Positions 38,724-47,180 of a stretch of 64,000 nucleotides of DNA are shown in pieces. Origin of the DNA: a virus; IMG/VR virus record IMGVR_UViG_3300004807_000018, positions 18,170 to 82,169 of that record, one strand, 5' to 3'. Every line of letters begins with the position of its first letter. The stretch's first letter is position 1. The notes beneath the pieces were generated by a model. It had not been told where the DNA came from and did not search any database. It saw only the letters and a list, made by a program, of their open reading frames with translations. The position numbers and the translations under genes are program-made.

Positions 38724-40139
38724 TCAGGGCCTCTTGTTTGAACTCGCAGTCAGCTTTCGCAGCCAATCTTGAATGAAGTCGTTCTTCTTGAATTGAAGGT
38801 TCTTGCTCTGGAACTCGACGAACATCTCGCTGTACGTGTCCCTGATCCACCTGACGCCATCCTTGTCCAGCCGGAACCGGAGGCGCAGTTCGTGAGCCAT
38901 GGCACCTTCTGCAATCGCCCTAAATGCCGCGATGAACTCGGCAGGTTTGAGGTCCTTCGGGTCTACGGAAATGAAAGGTTCGGTTTCCTCTTCCTGGATG
39001 GCCGGTTTGGGCTCGTCCTTTGGCTTTGGTTCCTCGGCTTCGGGGGCCTTCTGCTCGAGTTGTGCAGGGGATCTCAGCAGCGAGACGAGAAGCATCTCAT
39101 CCTGAGCGCTGCGCACGTTTCGCCCAGATCGCAGCACGATGGCCTTCAGTTGCTTGTCAAGCAGTTTGTACTTATCCCTGGTCGCAGCCAGACTGTTTCG
39201 CATGTAGAAGTCGGCAATGGCCAGATCTGAACCTGAAGGAGGACTCCCACTGCTATCGGTCCGAAACATCTTGATTGCACGGCCGAGTTCGGCAACCTCG
39301 ATTCCGAAGTGGTCGGTCGTGGACTCCGTCTGATGTGTCTGGTGGTAGTCGAAGATCTTGCGGTACAGCTCTCTCGTTTCCTCAAGGGCTTTTGCGCCTG
39401 GCTTCGGCTTCTCCTCTGCCGGAGTGTCTGTTTCCTCTTGCTTGGGCTCTGAAGTAGAGGGTGAAACAAGGCCTAGGCTGATTGCGGTTTCAGCCAGTTC
39501 GCCCGCTAGCATCGTGTCGATCGCCGCATTGTCCGATTCTTCGGGCAACTCCTCGACCGAAATTGAGATTGCTTCGGGTGAGTCACCTACCCTGAAGTCT
39601 TTCCATGGCTCTGGCAAGTGTTGCTCACCAACAAAGGGCATCGGTGGTACGATCGGTCGTGCCGGTGCAGTTTGACTATCCTGTCCGGCGATGCCCGCTT
39701 CTGACTCTCGGTGATTCTTCACATAGAGCGGTAGCCGGGGCCTTGGCTCATCGTGCCTTGCGCTCTTGTGCCTTCGAGGACTCTCGGCTTTTGGGCGTGC
39801 GTCGATCAGGAATGACCGCTCCCCGCAGAATGAGACGCTAAAGTTCTCTCCTGGAACAGCTCTGCTCGCGCACACTTGCCGGAGCGCCCCGAGCAGCCCG
39901 CAGCAGGTGGCCTTAGTCCACCTTCGCACGATGTTGTGCCCTATCTCGCCGACCGTGCAGCGGATAAAGCCAGCGTCGGCATCTTCACCGATCTCGATGA
40001 ACAGTTGGCCTTTGCCTCGCTCGGGCAGAAGGACCGCGCTGAGCGAGTCGGACAAACTGACCGCGGACTTGCCGTAGGTGACTTGCAGGACGCCGGAGAG
40101 TGAGTGGACGGGCGATCCGTCGTATGGCTTAAATGACAT
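38724..40139 (-). CDS. Hypothetical protein with charged linkers, 471 aa
   Basis: A 471-residue protein with three ordered parts joined by Glu/Pro/Lys-rich linkers: residues 1-115 (SLSGVLQVTYGKSAVSLSDS..., FIEIGEDADAGFIRCTVGEI), a helical middle (ELYRKIFDYHQTHQTESTTD, KYKLLDKQLKAIVL) and a C-terminal domain (FIAAFRAIAEGAMAHELRLR). No catalytic motif recognised. Between the methyltransferases and the RusA-like gene, so possibly a replication or recombination partner. Confidence 0.7.
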   Translation of the reverse strand: MSFKPYDGSPVHSLSGVLQVTYGKSAVSLSDSLSAVLLPERGKGQLFIEIGEDADAGFIRCTVGEIGHNIVRRWTKATCCGLLGALRQVCASRAVPGENFSVSFCGERSFLIDARPKAESPRRHKSARHDEPRPRLPLYVKNHRESEAGIAGQDSQTAPARPIVPPMPFVGEQHLPEPWKDFRVGDSPEAISISVEELPEESDNAAIDTMLAGELAETAISLGLVSPSTSEPKQEETDTPAEEKPKPGAKALEETRELYRKIFDYHQTHQTESTTDHFGIEVAELGRAIKMFRTDSSGSPPSGSDLAIADFYMRNSLAATRDKYKLLDKQLKAIVLRSGRNVRSAQDEMLLVSLLRSPAQLEQKAPEAEEPKPKDEPKPAIQEEETEPFISVDPKDLKPAEFIAAFRAIAEGAMAHELRLRFRLDKDGVRWIRDTYSEMFVEFQSKNLQFKKNDFIQDWLRKLTASSNKRP

Positions 40140-40344
40140 TGTAGAAAACCTCCATCTGGGCTTGCTCGATTGCGGTGAGCTGTCGTAAGTGATTGCGGAC
40201 GAAAAATGGGCTCACCAGGTGCGACTTTTGGTCGCGGCCGTCGAGCCACGAAAGCGTTTCGTTTGCGAGTTGCACGGGCGTCCCCTTAGGCGGGAACCTC
40301 AAATCGTCGTGAGCCAGGTGCACGATGTGCGTCAGCCGGATCAC
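40129..40344 (-). CDS. Small hypothetical protein, 71 aa
   Basis: GTG 40344 overlaps the TGA of the methyltransferase before it (GTGA). The product (IRLTHIVHLAHDDLRFPPKG, SWLDGRDQKSHLVSPFFVRN) is compact and charged. No family recognised. Confidence 0.6.
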   Translation of the reverse strand: MIRLTHIVHLAHDDLRFPPKGTPVQLANETLSWLDGRDQKSHLVSPFFVRNHLRQLTAIEQAQMEVFYNVI

Positions 40345-41471
40345 GCTGGAACCCCGTTGCGCTGGTGACGGGCCCACCCTATGCGCTCCCGAGCGATTTC
40401 CATGGCGATGGGATTGCTGTCGCAGCCAGCGAAATTGACCCCCTCAAGCACGGCTGCCACCCCAGTGGTTCCGCTGCCAAGGAAGGGGTCGACGATCAGT
40501 GCACCAGGGGGGGCAACGAGACGGATAAGCCAGCGCATGAGCGCGATCGGTTTCACCGTTGGCCAGGGGTTCTTGGCGCTTTCCTTCGTCCCCTCAGACT
40601 GAAAGCCGCCCATCCCACCATGGCCCCATTTCAGAAGCCTTTCCGGGAGCTGCTCGCATCCGAGGTCTCGCTCGCGCCGGGACGCCTTAGCGCAGTAAAA
40701 GAACCGCGAAGCTCCGCCAGCGTCTTCTAGTCTCAGTGATGAGCATTCCTTCTGGCCCTCGAACGGCCTGGAGGTGTTCTTGTGCTTCGCGGACGCTCGT
40801 CTTCTTGGGTTCGCGCCGGACTTCAGAACGCCCGTCTGCTCATCAAGCATCGCCGCAGCGGTCTCGTCGAGCGCCACATTAGCAGGCCACCGCCCAATGT
40901 CACTTGCCGAACCTCCACCCGTGCGAATATCGGTGACGGATCCGGTCTCGCGGGTACCTGAATGGCCTCGATCTCTGGAGCAGTTCGCGGAGTACTGCGC
41001 GTCCGACACTGGGATCCGAGCAGCGTCGATGTGCAACGCTCCACAGCCGTGACCTAGAAGGTTTTCCCGAACCGTGCCGGCGAGTGGCCGACGCGCAACG
41101 GTGATTGGCTCCCATCCAGGTTTCAACGCAGTGCCCCATCCAAGCCACCGGCCATGCTGGTTGTGCGACTTGGGATAGCCCTGCCCGTACAGCCATGTGA
41201 TGTGGTCAAGAACCTCGAAACCCGCATCCTCGATCCTGCACACCTGACGGTGGAAGGTCCGGGTACCACCGAACGCGAGCAGGTAGCCGCCTGGCTTTAG
41301 GGTCTGCAGCGCTTCGGCCCAAACCTCGACGCTTGGAATCTGCGCGTCCCACTCGCTGTCCATGAACGAGAGCCCGTAAGGCGGATCGGTCACGATTGCG
41401 TGAGCCGAGTTGGGCGTCAGGGAGCTCAAAAACGACAAGGCATCCTGGTCACGCAGAATTACATCAGGCAT
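40341..41471 (-). CDS. DNA N4-cytosine/N6-adenine methyltransferase (beta group), 376 aa
   Basis: ATG 41471 after GGGAGG. Catalytic motif IV TDPPYGLSFMD comes first (about residue 28), and the AdoMet-binding FxGxG motif is late (IVDPFLGSGTTGVAAVLEG), the beta arrangement. PTVKP before it (PWPTVKPIALMRWLIRLV) is also typical. The ~150-residue insert between them is the target recognition region. DPPY suggests N6-adenine, but N4-cytosine cannot be excluded. One of four modification genes in a row with no restriction partner visible. Confidence 0.88.
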   Translation of the reverse strand: MPDVILRDQDALSFLSSLTPNSAHAIVTDPPYGLSFMDSEWDAQIPSVEVWAEALQTLKPGGYLLAFGGTRTFHRQVCRIEDAGFEVLDHITWLYGQGYPKSHNQHGRWLGWGTALKPGWEPITVARRPLAGTVRENLLGHGCGALHIDAARIPVSDAQYSANCSRDRGHSGTRETGSVTDIRTGGGSASDIGRWPANVALDETAAAMLDEQTGVLKSGANPRRRASAKHKNTSRPFEGQKECSSLRLEDAGGASRFFYCAKASRRERDLGCEQLPERLLKWGHGGMGGFQSEGTKESAKNPWPTVKPIALMRWLIRLVAPPGALIVDPFLGSGTTGVAAVLEGVNFAGCDSNPIAMEIARERIGWARHQRNGVPA

Positions 41472-42693
41472 GCTTGGCCTCCCAGATGTCGAGGGCTGGC
41501 GTGACACGCGAGCACCTGGCCCGAATCATCTCGCAATACTGTGGATTGGCTTCGATCCCCCAGGCCTCGTGACCTAACTCGATCGCTTGCTCGAGTGTCG
41601 TTCCCGATCCCGCGAAGAGATCCAAAACCCGTCCGTGGGGGGGGGTAGTCGCCAGAATGCATGTGCGCGGGATCTCTCTCGGGAACGTCGCGAAGTGAGC
41701 GCCTTTGTAGGGGCTCGTGCTGATTTCCCACACCGTGCGCTTGTTGCGCGTACCGGTTGAAAAGGTGTCCTTGCGGTCTGGCCTGTGGCTTGCGTTGGTA
41801 TGGCCCGGGACTAGGACATGAAGCTGCTTGCCCGACTCTCTCTTGAAGGAATCGCGAGACCGCTTGGCATAGCCGGATAGCCCCGACTTGGTTCTGAACT
41901 GCCCTTCGATGTCCAGCCCGTACTTACCGTGATCCACGTTTCCGGGAGGTCCTCCGACAGCCTTTTCTGCGATGGCCGCGCAGTCGTAGAAGTATCTGCT
42001 CGACTTCGTCAGATGAAAAATGTATTCGTGAGCCCGGGTGCAACGATCCTTGACACTCTCAGGAAGGGGCGCAGGCTTTGCCCAAATGATGTCGTTGCGG
42101 ATGATCCACCCTCGCTCATGGAGTGCAAGTGCCACTCTCCACGGAATCCCGATCAGGCTCTTCTTGGGAATGCCTTTGAGTGGCATGCGGTTAGGCTGCT
42201 GGTCAGGACCGCAATGAGCCCAACGGTCTCCTTGATGTCCACCTCCTGCATGCTTGCCAATGCGGCCGGCGCCGGTGGCATACGAGTCACCGAGATTCAG
42301 CCAGACCGATCCGTCTTTGCGCAGGACCCGCCAGACTTCGTCGAAGATGCTGACCAGATGCTCAACGTAGAGGTTTGGATGTGGCTCAAGTCCAAGACAT
42401 CCGAGCCAGCCGCCGCACTTACAGCAGACTGCCGACTTACTGACTTTGCGCGTCGCGGAGTGGACGTTCTTGGTGCATCCGACCATCGACGTGCTCCCGT
42501 TCTTCGCAGGCAGCACCGTCTCTTCGAACTCATGGGCGCAATCAGGGTCACCGCCCCAGAACGATGGCTGTATTCCATAGTTTCTGAGTCCGTAGTAAGG
42601 AGGGCTGGTCACCACGGTGTGGAAGAAGTTGTCCGGCAGGCTCTTCACCTGCTCTTGCGCAAACCCCGGAAGGATGTGGAGGCGGTCATTCAT
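41464..42693 (-). CDS. DNA methyltransferase, TSPPY type (beta group), 409 aa
   Basis: ATG 42693 overlaps the preceding TGA (ATGA). Motif IV is TSPPYYGLRNYG near residue 32, the form common in N4-cytosine methyltransferases. A zinc-like CCKCGGWLGCLG insert follows, then WLNLGDSYATG. The C-terminal AdoMet site is VLDLFAGSGTTLEQAIELGH. The target region contains Lys/Arg-rich loops (YAKRSRDSFKRESGKQLHVL). It probably protects phage DNA from host restriction. Confidence 0.88.
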   Translation of the reverse strand: MNDRLHILPGFAQEQVKSLPDNFFHTVVTSPPYYGLRNYGIQPSFWGGDPDCAHEFEETVLPAKNGSTSMVGCTKNVHSATRKVSKSAVCCKCGGWLGCLGLEPHPNLYVEHLVSIFDEVWRVLRKDGSVWLNLGDSYATGAGRIGKHAGGGHQGDRWAHCGPDQQPNRMPLKGIPKKSLIGIPWRVALALHERGWIIRNDIIWAKPAPLPESVKDRCTRAHEYIFHLTKSSRYFYDCAAIAEKAVGGPPGNVDHGKYGLDIEGQFRTKSGLSGYAKRSRDSFKRESGKQLHVLVPGHTNASHRPDRKDTFSTGTRNKRTVWEISTSPYKGAHFATFPREIPRTCILATTPPHGRVLDLFAGSGTTLEQAIELGHEAWGIEANPQYCEMIRARCSRVTPALDIWEAKHA

Positions 42694-43430
42694 GCCGCAC
42701 CGCCAAAGTCGAAGCACATCTGCCCGTTAGTCGCCTTCGTTGGGGTCAGCGAGTCCAGCAGAGCGCTGATGTTCGAGACAATTTCTGTGATGGCCGAACG
42801 CCTGGGCGCTTGCGCCAGGCCCCAGAAAGGGTTCACCCTGGTTGCCCACGTTTCAGTGGTCAGCGCGTTGCCATGAATCACCGTGGCAGGGATGCCCCAG
42901 AGCGTCAGGTTTACGTAACACATGTCGCATGCCAGGGAGCTGATGTCTGTGCAAACCGCTCTCATGTTCAGCGGGCTGTAGCCGCGATCCACAAGTGCCT
43001 CTGCGATCGAAAGCACCATGGCTCCGGATCCGCACGCAGCCTCCTCGACGTCCAGTGGCCGGTCATCGGGGATATCTTTCACAGTGAGTTGGGCCATCAC
43101 CCGGCAGATGTCCATTGGGGTGTAGAACTCACCGCGGTGCGCGGCATCGCTCCTGGAACTCCACTCCATGTGCACCGGCCCGAGGACGTCCGTGAACGGT
43201 CTCTCCTGCATCTCGGAAATCAGTGCGCCGAGCGCGACGGCAAATTCCTGCATGTGCTCGGGCTGCCACCGCTTGGCTTCCTCGAGGTAGTCGGCTTCCC
43301 TCCGCCCCGCCGAGGCAGCGCATGCCGCGAGGTAAACGAACGCGCGAAACACTTCGTGCGAATAGCGTCCGCTCGCCGTAGCGATGCGCTCCAAGACCTT
43401 CGTTGTTGAGGGTAAGTCCTGTGGCTTCAC
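42690..43430 (-). CDS. N6-adenine-methylase-like protein, catalytic motif not seen, 246 aa
   Basis: Resembles the AdoMet-binding half of HsdM/Eco57I-type N6 methylases: HRGEFYTPMDICRVMAQLTV, then DVEEAACGSGAMVLSIAEAL, CTDISSLACDMCYVNLTLWG and VIHGNAL. The catalytic NPP(F/Y) is not evident; the nearest is VNPFWGLAQA. It may be inactive, use a variant loop, or work with another subunit. It overlaps both flanking methyltransferase genes by four bases. Confidence 0.72.
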   Translation of the reverse strand: MKPQDLPSTTKVLERIATASGRYSHEVFRAFVYLAACAASAGRREADYLEEAKRWQPEHMQEFAVALGALISEMQERPFTDVLGPVHMEWSSRSDAAHRGEFYTPMDICRVMAQLTVKDIPDDRPLDVEEAACGSGAMVLSIAEALVDRGYSPLNMRAVCTDISSLACDMCYVNLTLWGIPATVIHGNALTTETWATRVNPFWGLAQAPRRSAITEIVSNISALLDSLTPTKATNGQMCFDFGGAA

Positions 43431-45892
43431 GCTGCGACTGCCTCCGCATCGAGCCCGAACGCTTTGGCGAGCGCGTCGTAAATTGCCTCAGATGGTCTTG
43501 CCATCATGTGGGCACAGTTGGCGCGGATCATCGCCCGAGCTGGCCACGGGCTGACCGAGTTGCCGCACATGTGGACCTGCTCTGTCGCAGTCAGCTTTCG
43601 GCCGTCAGCACCGCGGTCAATCACGTAAGTGTCTGGGAACCCCTGGCAGCGGAAAAGCTCGCGAGGCGTGAGCATTCGCATGCGGATGTCACTCACGACG
43701 TACCTAGTCCAGCCGATCCACTTCTCGACAAACTGGCCTTTTGTGGATCCCGGGAACCACTTTTCCAGCAGAGCAGCGACGAGGGCAGCCTTACCGTTTC
43801 CGGTGCCCGTAATCGTGGGTGACGGTAACTGGAGCGAGGCCCCGACCGAATTGCCGAAGTCACGCTGCATGAACGCACATGTCACGTTGTGCCGGGCACC
43901 ATCCGCCACGATGGTGTGAAGGGGATCTTTCCCTGATGAACATGGGTTCCAGCCCGTGTTGTTGTGATGGAAGTAGACGCCAGCAAGCATCTGCTGAGAT
44001 CCAGTCGTCAGAGTGCTCGATGGATCGTGCGCCAGGGCCCCTTGATGCCCTCGGCTCTCTGTCAGGATCGTGCCGAGCGGATCACGCAAGGATCGACCTT
44101 TGGCACTGTAGAAGCCACCAAAAGCGTGGTCTAGCCAGACTCCAACCACGGAATGGTTGGCCCCCTTGCCCGTGATCGTCGAAACCGGCGCTCCAAGGTG
44201 CTTGCCGTTGCCTGAATTGTCGATCGCATACCCGCCGACGTTCGTCGCGAGGAACGATGCGACCACAGATGCATGGTCCCTCGTCGTGACTGTGGGCAAT
44301 GGTCGGTCAATCCGCGCCGCTTGGGGAGTGCCATAGTACAAATCAAGGCTCATCGCCGTCAGGGCAAACCTATTCTCTGTGCTTTGGGTCCTCAGAGGCT
44401 CGCCGATCTCGCATGATCGAGGAGCGCCACCGTAGTACTGCGAAAGAAACGCTGAGGCGAGCCCTCCGCCATTGCCATCGCAGACCACCGCAGGATACGG
44501 ATCACCGATCGAGCGCGTCCGCATCGCTTGCCCAGGCCTTTCCCCGTATCGAGGAATGAACCAGGACATCGACAGGGCAAGATCGTTCGATCCCGTGACC
44601 GAAGCCAGTGGACGAGCGACTTCCTTGCTTCCGTGCCCCCACCTCTTCGATCGGGCTCCGCCCTCTGAGTGAGCGGTATGGACAAAACAAGGGGACGCGA
44701 TAACCGTGTCAGCCTTAGCCGTGATCGTCGCAAATGGTTCCTCAAGAGAACGTTCGGGCGACTGCCCAGCCCGCCCGCCGCAGCCCGCTGTGTAAGAGGC
44801 AGAAGCCACCGCAAAGCCATTACTCGTGGTGACAGTGCGCAGCGGATCCGAAACGCTCCAATGGTTTGGATCTCTGCCCGTGGTCTTCGAGTTGGCCACG
44901 TTCGCGATGATCGGAGAAGCGACCGCGATTTCACCGCGGTGAGCGGAGGTGATTGTGGGGAACGGCTCGTGAGTCGCTGGGCAACGGCGCGAACCCTGAT
45001 GAGTGATCGGAACAAAGAATGGAGATGCAGATTCGAGAACGTGAATCTTTAGCCCTCGAGCTAGGCGTCCGAACGTGTTGTCAGCCAAAGGCCTGATCGG
45101 GCACTGTTTGCCGTGCTCTTTCGCCCATGCTTTCGCCTCGTCCTTCGTGGCAAACACGGAGCACATCGGGAGCGACCAGTCGATGCACTCGGCTGCAGTC
45201 CGCCAAGGCTTGAGCGCTCCGCTACGTACGGCCGCAGACTTCGGATCTCCGTGTGTGGGTTCGGGCCAAACGATCTGCTCCCCATCGCAGCGAGCGATGC
45301 AGAACCAGCGCTTTCGGATGGTTGGAGCGCCATAGTCACAGGCCCTGAGTTCGCGCCACTCAACCTTGTATCCTTCCTGGCGCAGAGAGCGAACGAACTT
45401 CTTAAAGGTTCTGCCCGCCCGCCCCTTATGAGGTCTAAGGTTGCCGTCCTTTCCACGAAGAGGGCCCCACTTCACGATTTCCTCGACGTTTTCCATCATG
45501 ATTACGCGAGGCTTGACCGTTGCGGCCCACCACTTGACAACCCAAGCGAGCGAACGCCGACGCCTCAAGTTGTCTCGAATAGGCTTTCCGCCACGGGCTT
45601 TTGAGAAAAACGTGCAATCGGGGCTCGCCCACAATAAGCCCACAGGACGCCCGCCGCTGGCTTCTCTTGGGCTCACCTCAAACACGTCAGCCTTGTAGTG
45701 CTCCGTGAGTGGATGGTTGGCCTGGTGCATCGCGACGGCAGACGCGTCGTGATTGACAGCTACGTCTACGGGCTGGCCAGTGGCCATTTCATAGGCCAAG
45801 CTCGACCCTCCGCCACCCGCGAAGAGCACCACGCAAATCTCACGGAACAAGTCAGGTGGATTGGTCAGCGATCGCTCAAAAAGGGACGACAT
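43427..45892 (-). CDS. C5-cytosine DNA methyltransferase with long repeat-type recognition region, 821 aa
   Basis: Motif I is VVLFAGGGGSSLAYEMATG. Catalytic Cys93 lies in LLWASPDCTFFSKARGG (ASPDC instead of the common PCQ), motif VI is MMENVEEIV (134-140) and the motif VIII region is APTIRKRWFCIARC. About residues 290-720 are a chain of repeats with a core like [ED]PLxTITTx...A: SHEPFPTITSAHRG, DPLRTVTTSNGFAV, EPFATITAKADTV, RPLPTVTTRDHASV, APVSTITGKGANHS, DPLGTILTESRGHQ and more. The C-terminus restores motifs IX-X (MLTPRELFRCQGFPDTYVID, MCGNSVSPW). Such repeats may give several target specificities. Confidence 0.9.
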   Translation of the reverse strand: MSSLFERSLTNPPDLFREICVVLFAGGGGSSLAYEMATGQPVDVAVNHDASAVAMHQANHPLTEHYKADVFEVSPREASGGRPVGLLWASPDCTFFSKARGGKPIRDNLRRRRSLAWVVKWWAATVKPRVIMMENVEEIVKWGPLRGKDGNLRPHKGRAGRTFKKFVRSLRQEGYKVEWRELRACDYGAPTIRKRWFCIARCDGEQIVWPEPTHGDPKSAAVRSGALKPWRTAAECIDWSLPMCSVFATKDEAKAWAKEHGKQCPIRPLADNTFGRLARGLKIHVLESASPFFVPITHQGSRRCPATHEPFPTITSAHRGEIAVASPIIANVANSKTTGRDPNHWSVSDPLRTVTTSNGFAVASASYTAGCGGRAGQSPERSLEEPFATITAKADTVIASPCFVHTAHSEGGARSKRWGHGSKEVARPLASVTGSNDLALSMSWFIPRYGERPGQAMRTRSIGDPYPAVVCDGNGGGLASAFLSQYYGGAPRSCEIGEPLRTQSTENRFALTAMSLDLYYGTPQAARIDRPLPTVTTRDHASVVASFLATNVGGYAIDNSGNGKHLGAPVSTITGKGANHSVVGVWLDHAFGGFYSAKGRSLRDPLGTILTESRGHQGALAHDPSSTLTTGSQQMLAGVYFHHNNTGWNPCSSGKDPLHTIVADGARHNVTCAFMQRDFGNSVGASLQLPSPTITGTGNGKAALVAALLEKWFPGSTKGQFVEKWIGWTRYVVSDIRMRMLTPRELFRCQGFPDTYVIDRGADGRKLTATEQVHMCGNSVSPWPARAMIRANCAHMMARPSEAIYDALAKAFGLDAEAVAA

Positions 45893-46606
45893 TTACATCC
45901 CTCCTTTCGCAGCGGCCTTGCGCTCGGCATACGGCACAGCTCTACGCTTCGAATGCCCAATCGGATCGAACTCGTGCCGGTGCTCTTCGATGTGCTCACT
46001 GCGAGTCAGACACTCAAGATTCTCAAGAGCGTCGTTCAGTGGGTTGCGATCTTTGTGATGAATGACGCAGCCACGCGGCAGAGGTCCGTTCTCCTTCTCC
46101 CAGACGTGGACCGCGAGTTGCCTCCACTTGTTGGGCTCAGCAATCTTGATCCAAGCCCTAACGACGCCAAACTTATCAGTGCGATGAGTAATAGAGTCAA
46201 CGGGCAAGTAATTGCGCGGAAGAGACCCCGGTGCAAATTCGGTCGCTTGTGATCGCCTTTCACCCGGCTGGAATCTCCGTTGCTTGCTCAGACATCCACA
46301 CGACCTTCTGCGCCCACCCGTTAGGGCGTCCGATCGAAGGTCAATTTGACCGCCGCACTCACAAGCACACCGGAAAACCGCTAATCGCTTACGGTTGATG
46401 CCTAGCAAGCAGATCACCGTCAATTGCCCAAACTTTTGGCCCGACAAATCCCTAATCTTGCGCGTGGGAGCCTTCAGCTTACGGGGAGGCTTTTGGGCCC
46501 CTGCTCCAAAATGAACGCAAGGAGGGCTATCGTAGATGGCTTCCAACGAACTCGGGTTCAAGCCGGACGGCATAACAGCCTTTGATCCTTCGACGAAAGC
46601 AGACAT
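45893..46606 (-). CDS. HNH endonuclease, 237 aa
   Basis: The C-terminal HNH domain has GCVIHHKDRNPLNDALENLE CLTRSEH: His-His-x-D and N...L. The central zinc-type region, FRCACECGG...SCGCL, preceded by KFGQLTVICLLG, is typical of phage HNH/AP2-linked DNA-binding modules. It directly precedes the C5 methyltransferase with no gap (TAA then ATG). It could be a free-standing homing endonuclease that targets a related phage, or a partner of the methylases. I favour homing-type. Confidence 0.85.
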   Translation of the reverse strand: MSAFVEGSKAVMPSGLNPSSLEAIYDSPPCVHFGAGAQKPPRKLKAPTRKIRDLSGQKFGQLTVICLLGINRKRLAVFRCACECGGQIDLRSDALTGGRRRSCGCLSKQRRFQPGERRSQATEFAPGSLPRNYLPVDSITHRTDKFGVVRAWIKIAEPNKWRQLAVHVWEKENGPLPRGCVIHHKDRNPLNDALENLECLTRSEHIEEHRHEFDPIGHSKRRAVPYAERKAAAKGGM

Positions 46607-46756
46607 CTACCGTACGCTCCCTGAACCCGCGCAAGATTCGATCTTTGGTACCCCTGCTGTACAAGTCACCCAATAACTTGACTTGCATGTTTTTGCTATC
46701 TCAAGAGCATTTACAGGATTCAATGACCAATTATTAAAACTGTATCGTTTACTCAT
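46607..46756 (-). CDS. Small hypothetical protein, 49 aa
   Basis: ATG 46756 with GGAGGG seven bases upstream, a strong ribosome site. Its TAG is followed at once by the HNH start (TAGATG). The product starts MSKRYSFNNWSLNPVNALEI and has a CTxGVPKIESC pair. Lower GC than its neighbours. Unknown. Confidence 0.55.
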   Translation of the reverse strand: MSKRYSFNNWSLNPVNALEIAKTCKSSYWVTCTAGVPKIESCAGSGSVR

Positions 46757-46810
46757 TAGTCCCTCCATGGGAGATTGACAGGTGACCAAATGCAGTTAAA
46801 CCTAACGGAC

Positions 46811-47026
46811 CTAACCCGCCTGGGATTGCTTGCAACGCTGGAGGTCAGCGATAACTTCAGGGCTCGATCGCTCAAGGCGCTCAAACGCTCGCATGGCTCG
46901 CTGGTGGCAGGGCCAAGACAACGTCTCGGCTATCTCACGCCAGCTCATTCCATCGCTGATCCGCAATCTGGCGATCAACCGCTGTGTCTCTATAGTCGGG
47001 CCCTTCGGCCCCCTCGGTCTGGCCAT
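46811..47026 (-). CDS. HTH protein, Cro-like position, 71 aa
   Basis: ATG 47026, close behind a leftward -10 (TATAGT, 47036-47041). Contains TIETQRLIARLRISDGMSWR and EIAETLSWPCHQRAMRAFER, a helix-turn-helix of the 'sWreIAe.Lgw.' type. First gene of the leftward early operon and divergent from the repressor, the place of cro. It may regulate the switch or control replication and methylase genes. Confidence 0.7.
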   Translation of the reverse strand: MARPRGPKGPTIETQRLIARLRISDGMSWREIAETLSWPCHQRAMRAFERLERSSPEVIADLQRCKQSQAG

Positions 47027-47180
47027 ATCGAGGACACTATACACCGTAACTTGCACCGATTGATAGCAAACTATATAGCCGCTATAAAATTTGAGGGGGA
47101 GAATTCAAATTCTAGCAACTTTTGCAACACGTACGATGAGCCCAACAGGTTCGCCACCAGGCTGCCTGATAGGAGACATC
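47027..47180. promoter_or_regulatory. Immunity-region promoters and operators
   Basis: The rightward promoter for the repressor is TTGATA (47060-47065), a 17-base spacer, then TATAAA (47083-47088), with CTATATAG (47071-47078) in the spacer and TTGCACCG at 47051-47058. The leftward -10 TATAGT serves the HTH gene. TTGCACCG and CTATATAG recur at 47914-47970, so they are probably operator half-sites. Between 47091 and 47180 lies a purine-rich leader. Confidence 0.65.
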
